Shown: one piece after another, positions 62,061 through 64,000 of the stretch
How positions within the stretch are numbered: position 1 is the first letter of the stretch
How the letters are laid out: each line of letters begins with the position of its first letter
Assembly: GCF_900115265.1 (NCBI RefSeq)
Contig: NZ_FOVU01000002.1
Span: 1-64,000 of the forward strand
Length of the DNA stretch: 64,000 nucleotides
Direction: 5' to 3'
DNA from: Bradyrhizobium sp. Ghvi
Lineage (GTDB): Bacteria > Pseudomonadota > Alphaproteobacteria > Rhizobiales > Xanthobacteraceae
Notes under the pieces: generated by a model
Databases searched by the model: none
Seen by the model: only the letters and a program-made list of their open reading frames with translations
Told to the model about the DNA's origin: nothing
Translations under genes and position numbers: made by a program

Positions 62061-62795
62061 CTACATCGGGGAGTTGCCGGCTTTCCTGCGGTTACGCTTG
62101 GCCAGCACGTTGAAGAACTCGACCGCCGCAGAGAACGCAATTGCAAAATAGATGTAGCCGCGCGGGATGTGGAATTTGAATCCGTCCGCGACCAGCGCGA
62201 CGCCGATCAACACCAGGAACGCCAGCGCCAGCATCTTGGTGGTGGGATGCTCGGCAACGAATCGCGCCACCGGTCCCGACGAAATGTACATGATCAGGCA
62301 GGCGATCACGACGGCCGCGATCATGATCTCGAGGTCCTGCGCCATGCCGATCGCGGTGATGATGGAGTCCAGCGAGAACACGATGTCGATGACGACGATC
62401 TGGACGATGACCCAGAAGAACGCGCTGCCGACGCCCTCCTTCTTCCCCTCGCCGTCATCTGCCTCGACCTCGGCATGGATCTCGTGTGTCGCCTTTGAAA
62501 TCAGGAACAGGCCGCCGCCGATCAGGATCAGGTCACGCCAGGAGAAATCGTAGCCTGCAAGCGAAAATACCGGCGCTGTCAGGCCGATCAGCCAGACCAG
62601 CACGCTGAGCAGGATGATCCGGAAGACCAGGGCCAGCGCGAGCCCGATCTGGCGGGCGCGATGGGCCTGCTTCTCCGGAATGCGCGAGACGATCACCGAC
62701 AGGAAGATGACGTTGTCGATGCCGAGCACGATCTCGAGCGAGGTCAAGGTGAGCAGCGCGGCCCAGGCCTCGGGGCTGGTCAGAAGATGCATCAT
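62061..62795 (-). CDS. TerC family integral membrane protein
   Basis: A 244-residue membrane protein with about seven helices. The family motifs are clear: LEIVLGIDNVIFLSVIVSRI near the start and VIDIVFSLDSIITAIGMAQD in the middle, each with acidic residues in the membrane. TerC proteins are linked to manganese or calcium handling and tellurium tolerance. ATG 62795 overlaps the stop of pcs by ATGA; ATG 62792 is the alternative. Confidence 0.92.
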   Translation of the reverse strand: MMHLLTSPEAWAALLTLTSLEIVLGIDNVIFLSVIVSRIPEKQAHRARQIGLALALVFRIILLSVLVWLIGLTAPVFSLAGYDFSWRDLILIGGGLFLISKATHEIHAEVEADDGEGKKEGVGSAFFWVIVQIVVIDIVFSLDSIITAIGMAQDLEIMIAAVVIACLIMYISSGPVARFVAEHPTTKMLALAFLVLIGVALVADGFKFHIPRGYIYFAIAFSAAVEFFNVLAKRNRRKAGNSPM

Positions 62796-63529
62796 GCGAA
62801 AGATCTCGCCAGGCGGATCATTGCGTCGCTGAAGGCGATCCACAGCGCGATTGCGCATAGCGCGACCGTCACGCCGGTGCCGACGTGAAAATCCATCTCC
62901 AGCGCGTAGAAGGCGAGCAATCCCCACAGCACGATCAGCGCCATCGTCAGCCAGCGCAGCCGCACGACGCGAACCGGATGCAGCACGTGGAACGGCACGA
63001 AGGTCAGCACCACCAGCCCGGCGACCAGCAGCGTCGACGACAGCGGCGGCCAGTGCAGCAGAAACAAATAGAACGCTGCCGCATTCCACAGCGCCGGAAA
63101 GCCGCGAAAATGATTGTCGTCCGCCTTCATGCGCAGATCAGCAAAGTATAATGCGCTGGTGACGATGATGGCGATGCCGAGCACCGGTGCGGCGACCGGC
63201 AGCAACATGCCGCTCGCCACGATCGCATAGGCCGGTACGAACACATAGGTGACGAAATCGACCACGAGGTCGAGCACGTCGCCCGACCAGTTGGGCTGCA
63301 CGTTCTTGACGTCGAGCAGGCGTGCGATCGGCCCGTCGATCGCATCGATGATCAGGGCGACACCCAGCCAGCCGAACATCGCGGCCCAGTGCTCGCGCAC
63401 CGCCTCCAGCATCGCCAGCAGCGCGATCGCCGCGCCAAAGGCGGTGAAGATGTGCACGGAAAACGCCGCGGCACGGATCACGGGCCTCGGCTTGAGGGAA
63501 TCCTCTTGGCTATCCATCTGTGTATCCAT
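62792..63529 (-). CDS. pcs: Phosphatidylcholine synthase
   Basis: A 245-residue membrane enzyme joining choline to CDP-diacylglycerol to make phosphatidylcholine, found in rhizobia and other host-associated bacteria. The modified CDP-alcohol motif D65-G66-x2-A-R-x12-G83-x3-D87-x3-D91 has the 12-residue gap specific to Pcs, where other family members have eight. About eight helices. Overlaps terC by four bases. Confidence 0.95.
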   Translation of the reverse strand: MDTQMDSQEDSLKPRPVIRAAAFSVHIFTAFGAAIALLAMLEAVREHWAAMFGWLGVALIIDAIDGPIARLLDVKNVQPNWSGDVLDLVVDFVTYVFVPAYAIVASGMLLPVAAPVLGIAIIVTSALYFADLRMKADDNHFRGFPALWNAAAFYLFLLHWPPLSSTLLVAGLVVLTFVPFHVLHPVRVVRLRWLTMALIVLWGLLAFYALEMDFHVGTGVTVALCAIALWIAFSDAMIRLARSFA

Positions 63530-63658
63530 CGGCTTCTGCTACCAGAAAGGGACCGGTTTGCACATCCGCCGACGCGGCATTGCGCCGCGCTATCAGTCAT
63601 AAAAATCAGGCAAAATAGGTGGCTTGAATTTACCGCAGGGCGTGTCAAATGTCGTTCC

Positions 63659-64000
63659 ATGACAGACGCATCGACACTCTTTGACGCAAGCGTTATCGGC
63701 GGCGGACCGGCGGGCCTTGCGGCGGCGATTGCATTGGCGCAGCGAGGGGCGCGCACCGCGCTGGTGGCGCGGCGCCTGCCCTATGCCGACAACAGGACGA
63801 CTGCGCTGTTGGGCGCTTCCGTTGATCTCTTGGAAAGCCTCGACGTCTGGCCGCGCTGCAAGGACAAGGCGGCTGGCCTCGAGGTGATGCGGCTTGTCGA
63901 CGATACCGGCCGGCTATTCCGTGCGCCGGAGGTCCGGTTTTCCTGTCACGAGATCGGGCTCGATGCCTTCGGCTACAACATCGACAATCGCGCGCTGATG
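63659..64000 (+). CDS. UbiH-type FAD-dependent hydroxylase, N-terminal part
   Basis: The first 114 codons of a gene running off the right edge. The FAD-binding loop VIGGGPAGLAAAIALAQRGA lies at residues 12-31, followed by NRTTALLGASVDLLESLDVW and FSCHEIGLDAFGYNIDNRAL, as in UbiH/UbiF-type ubiquinone hydroxylases. Divergent from pcs with a short gap. Confidence 0.88.
   Translation, partial: MTDASTLFDASVIGGGPAGLAAAIALAQRGARTALVARRLPYADNRTTALLGASVDLLESLDVWPRCKDKAAGLEVMRLVDDTGRLFRAPEVRFSCHEIGLDAFGYNIDNRALM

Overview
The window is high-GC DNA from an alphaproteobacterium, most likely Bradyrhizobium or a close relative. Supporting signs are the gene families (DUF1476 ATP-synthase zeta subunit, DUF3551, DUF1236, Spy/LTXXQ protein, a bacterial phosphatidylcholine synthase, a NasS/NasT-controlled nitrite reductase locus), many TRAP and ABC uptake systems, and intergenic palindromes of the type common in that genus. 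It is ordinary chromosome, with a little mobile DNA at the left edge (5' end of an insertion-sequence transposase gene). One tRNA gene, tRNA-Ser(UGA), is present. No phage, CRISPR array or rRNA was seen.

Layout. 1-320: edge of an insertion sequence. 650-5250: a TRAP transporter (binding protein plus fused DctQ-DctM permease) followed by an acyl-CoA synthetase. 5250-10230: an AraC regulator facing a second, three-gene TRAP transporter, with a 25-codon remnant of a second acyl-CoA synthetase beside the regulator. 10380-19000: housekeeping block on the minus strand (MBL hydrolase, TatD, MetG with a histone-like tail, HolB, Tmk, D-Ala-D-Ala carboxypeptidase, RlpA) with one epoxide-hydrolase-like gene on the plus strand. 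19000-24300: sparse region of small exported, membrane or helical proteins, a double-glycine leader peptide and tRNA-Ser. 24450-35800: ilvD, DUF1236 and GrlR-like proteins, an NAD block (nadE, PhaC-like hydrolase, pncA), glk, a receiver-only response regulator and a Spy/LTXXQ protein.

36250-41720: a sugar/polyol-type ABC transporter (binding protein, two permeases, ATPase) with a 2-hydroxyacid dehydrogenase. 41880-47150: small hypothetical and exported proteins, a polar amino-acid-type binding protein, a cupin and an RraA-like protein. 47390-49960: pxpB-pxpC-pxpA, the 5-oxoprolinase. 50390-56750: the assimilatory nitrite system on the minus strand: nasT-nasS, then a FocA/NirC channel, nirA and an unusual FAD reductase carrying an RnfB-like 4Fe-4S domain in place of the flavodoxin domain. 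56850-64000: rimO, a possible immunity-like protein, an argD-family aminotransferase behind a candidate arginine attenuator, a quinone oxidoreductase, TerC, phosphatidylcholine synthase and the start of a UbiH-type hydroxylase.

Most notable. (1) A 30-residue leader peptide with 12 arginines, ending in four Arg codons, sits between a perfect TTGACA -35 box and a Rho-independent terminator just upstream of the argD-type gene; an exact 7-nt antiterminator pairing is present. This looks like ribosome-mediated arginine attenuation with a leaderless leader peptide. (2) The nitrite reductase operon encodes a flavin/iron-sulfur electron donor whose N-terminus shares a motif with its hemoprotein partner, behind a sigma54-like promoter and a structured leader. 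(3) An exact 22-nt sequence occurs three times in unrelated intergenic places. All calls rest on reading the sequence and its translations; no database search was done.
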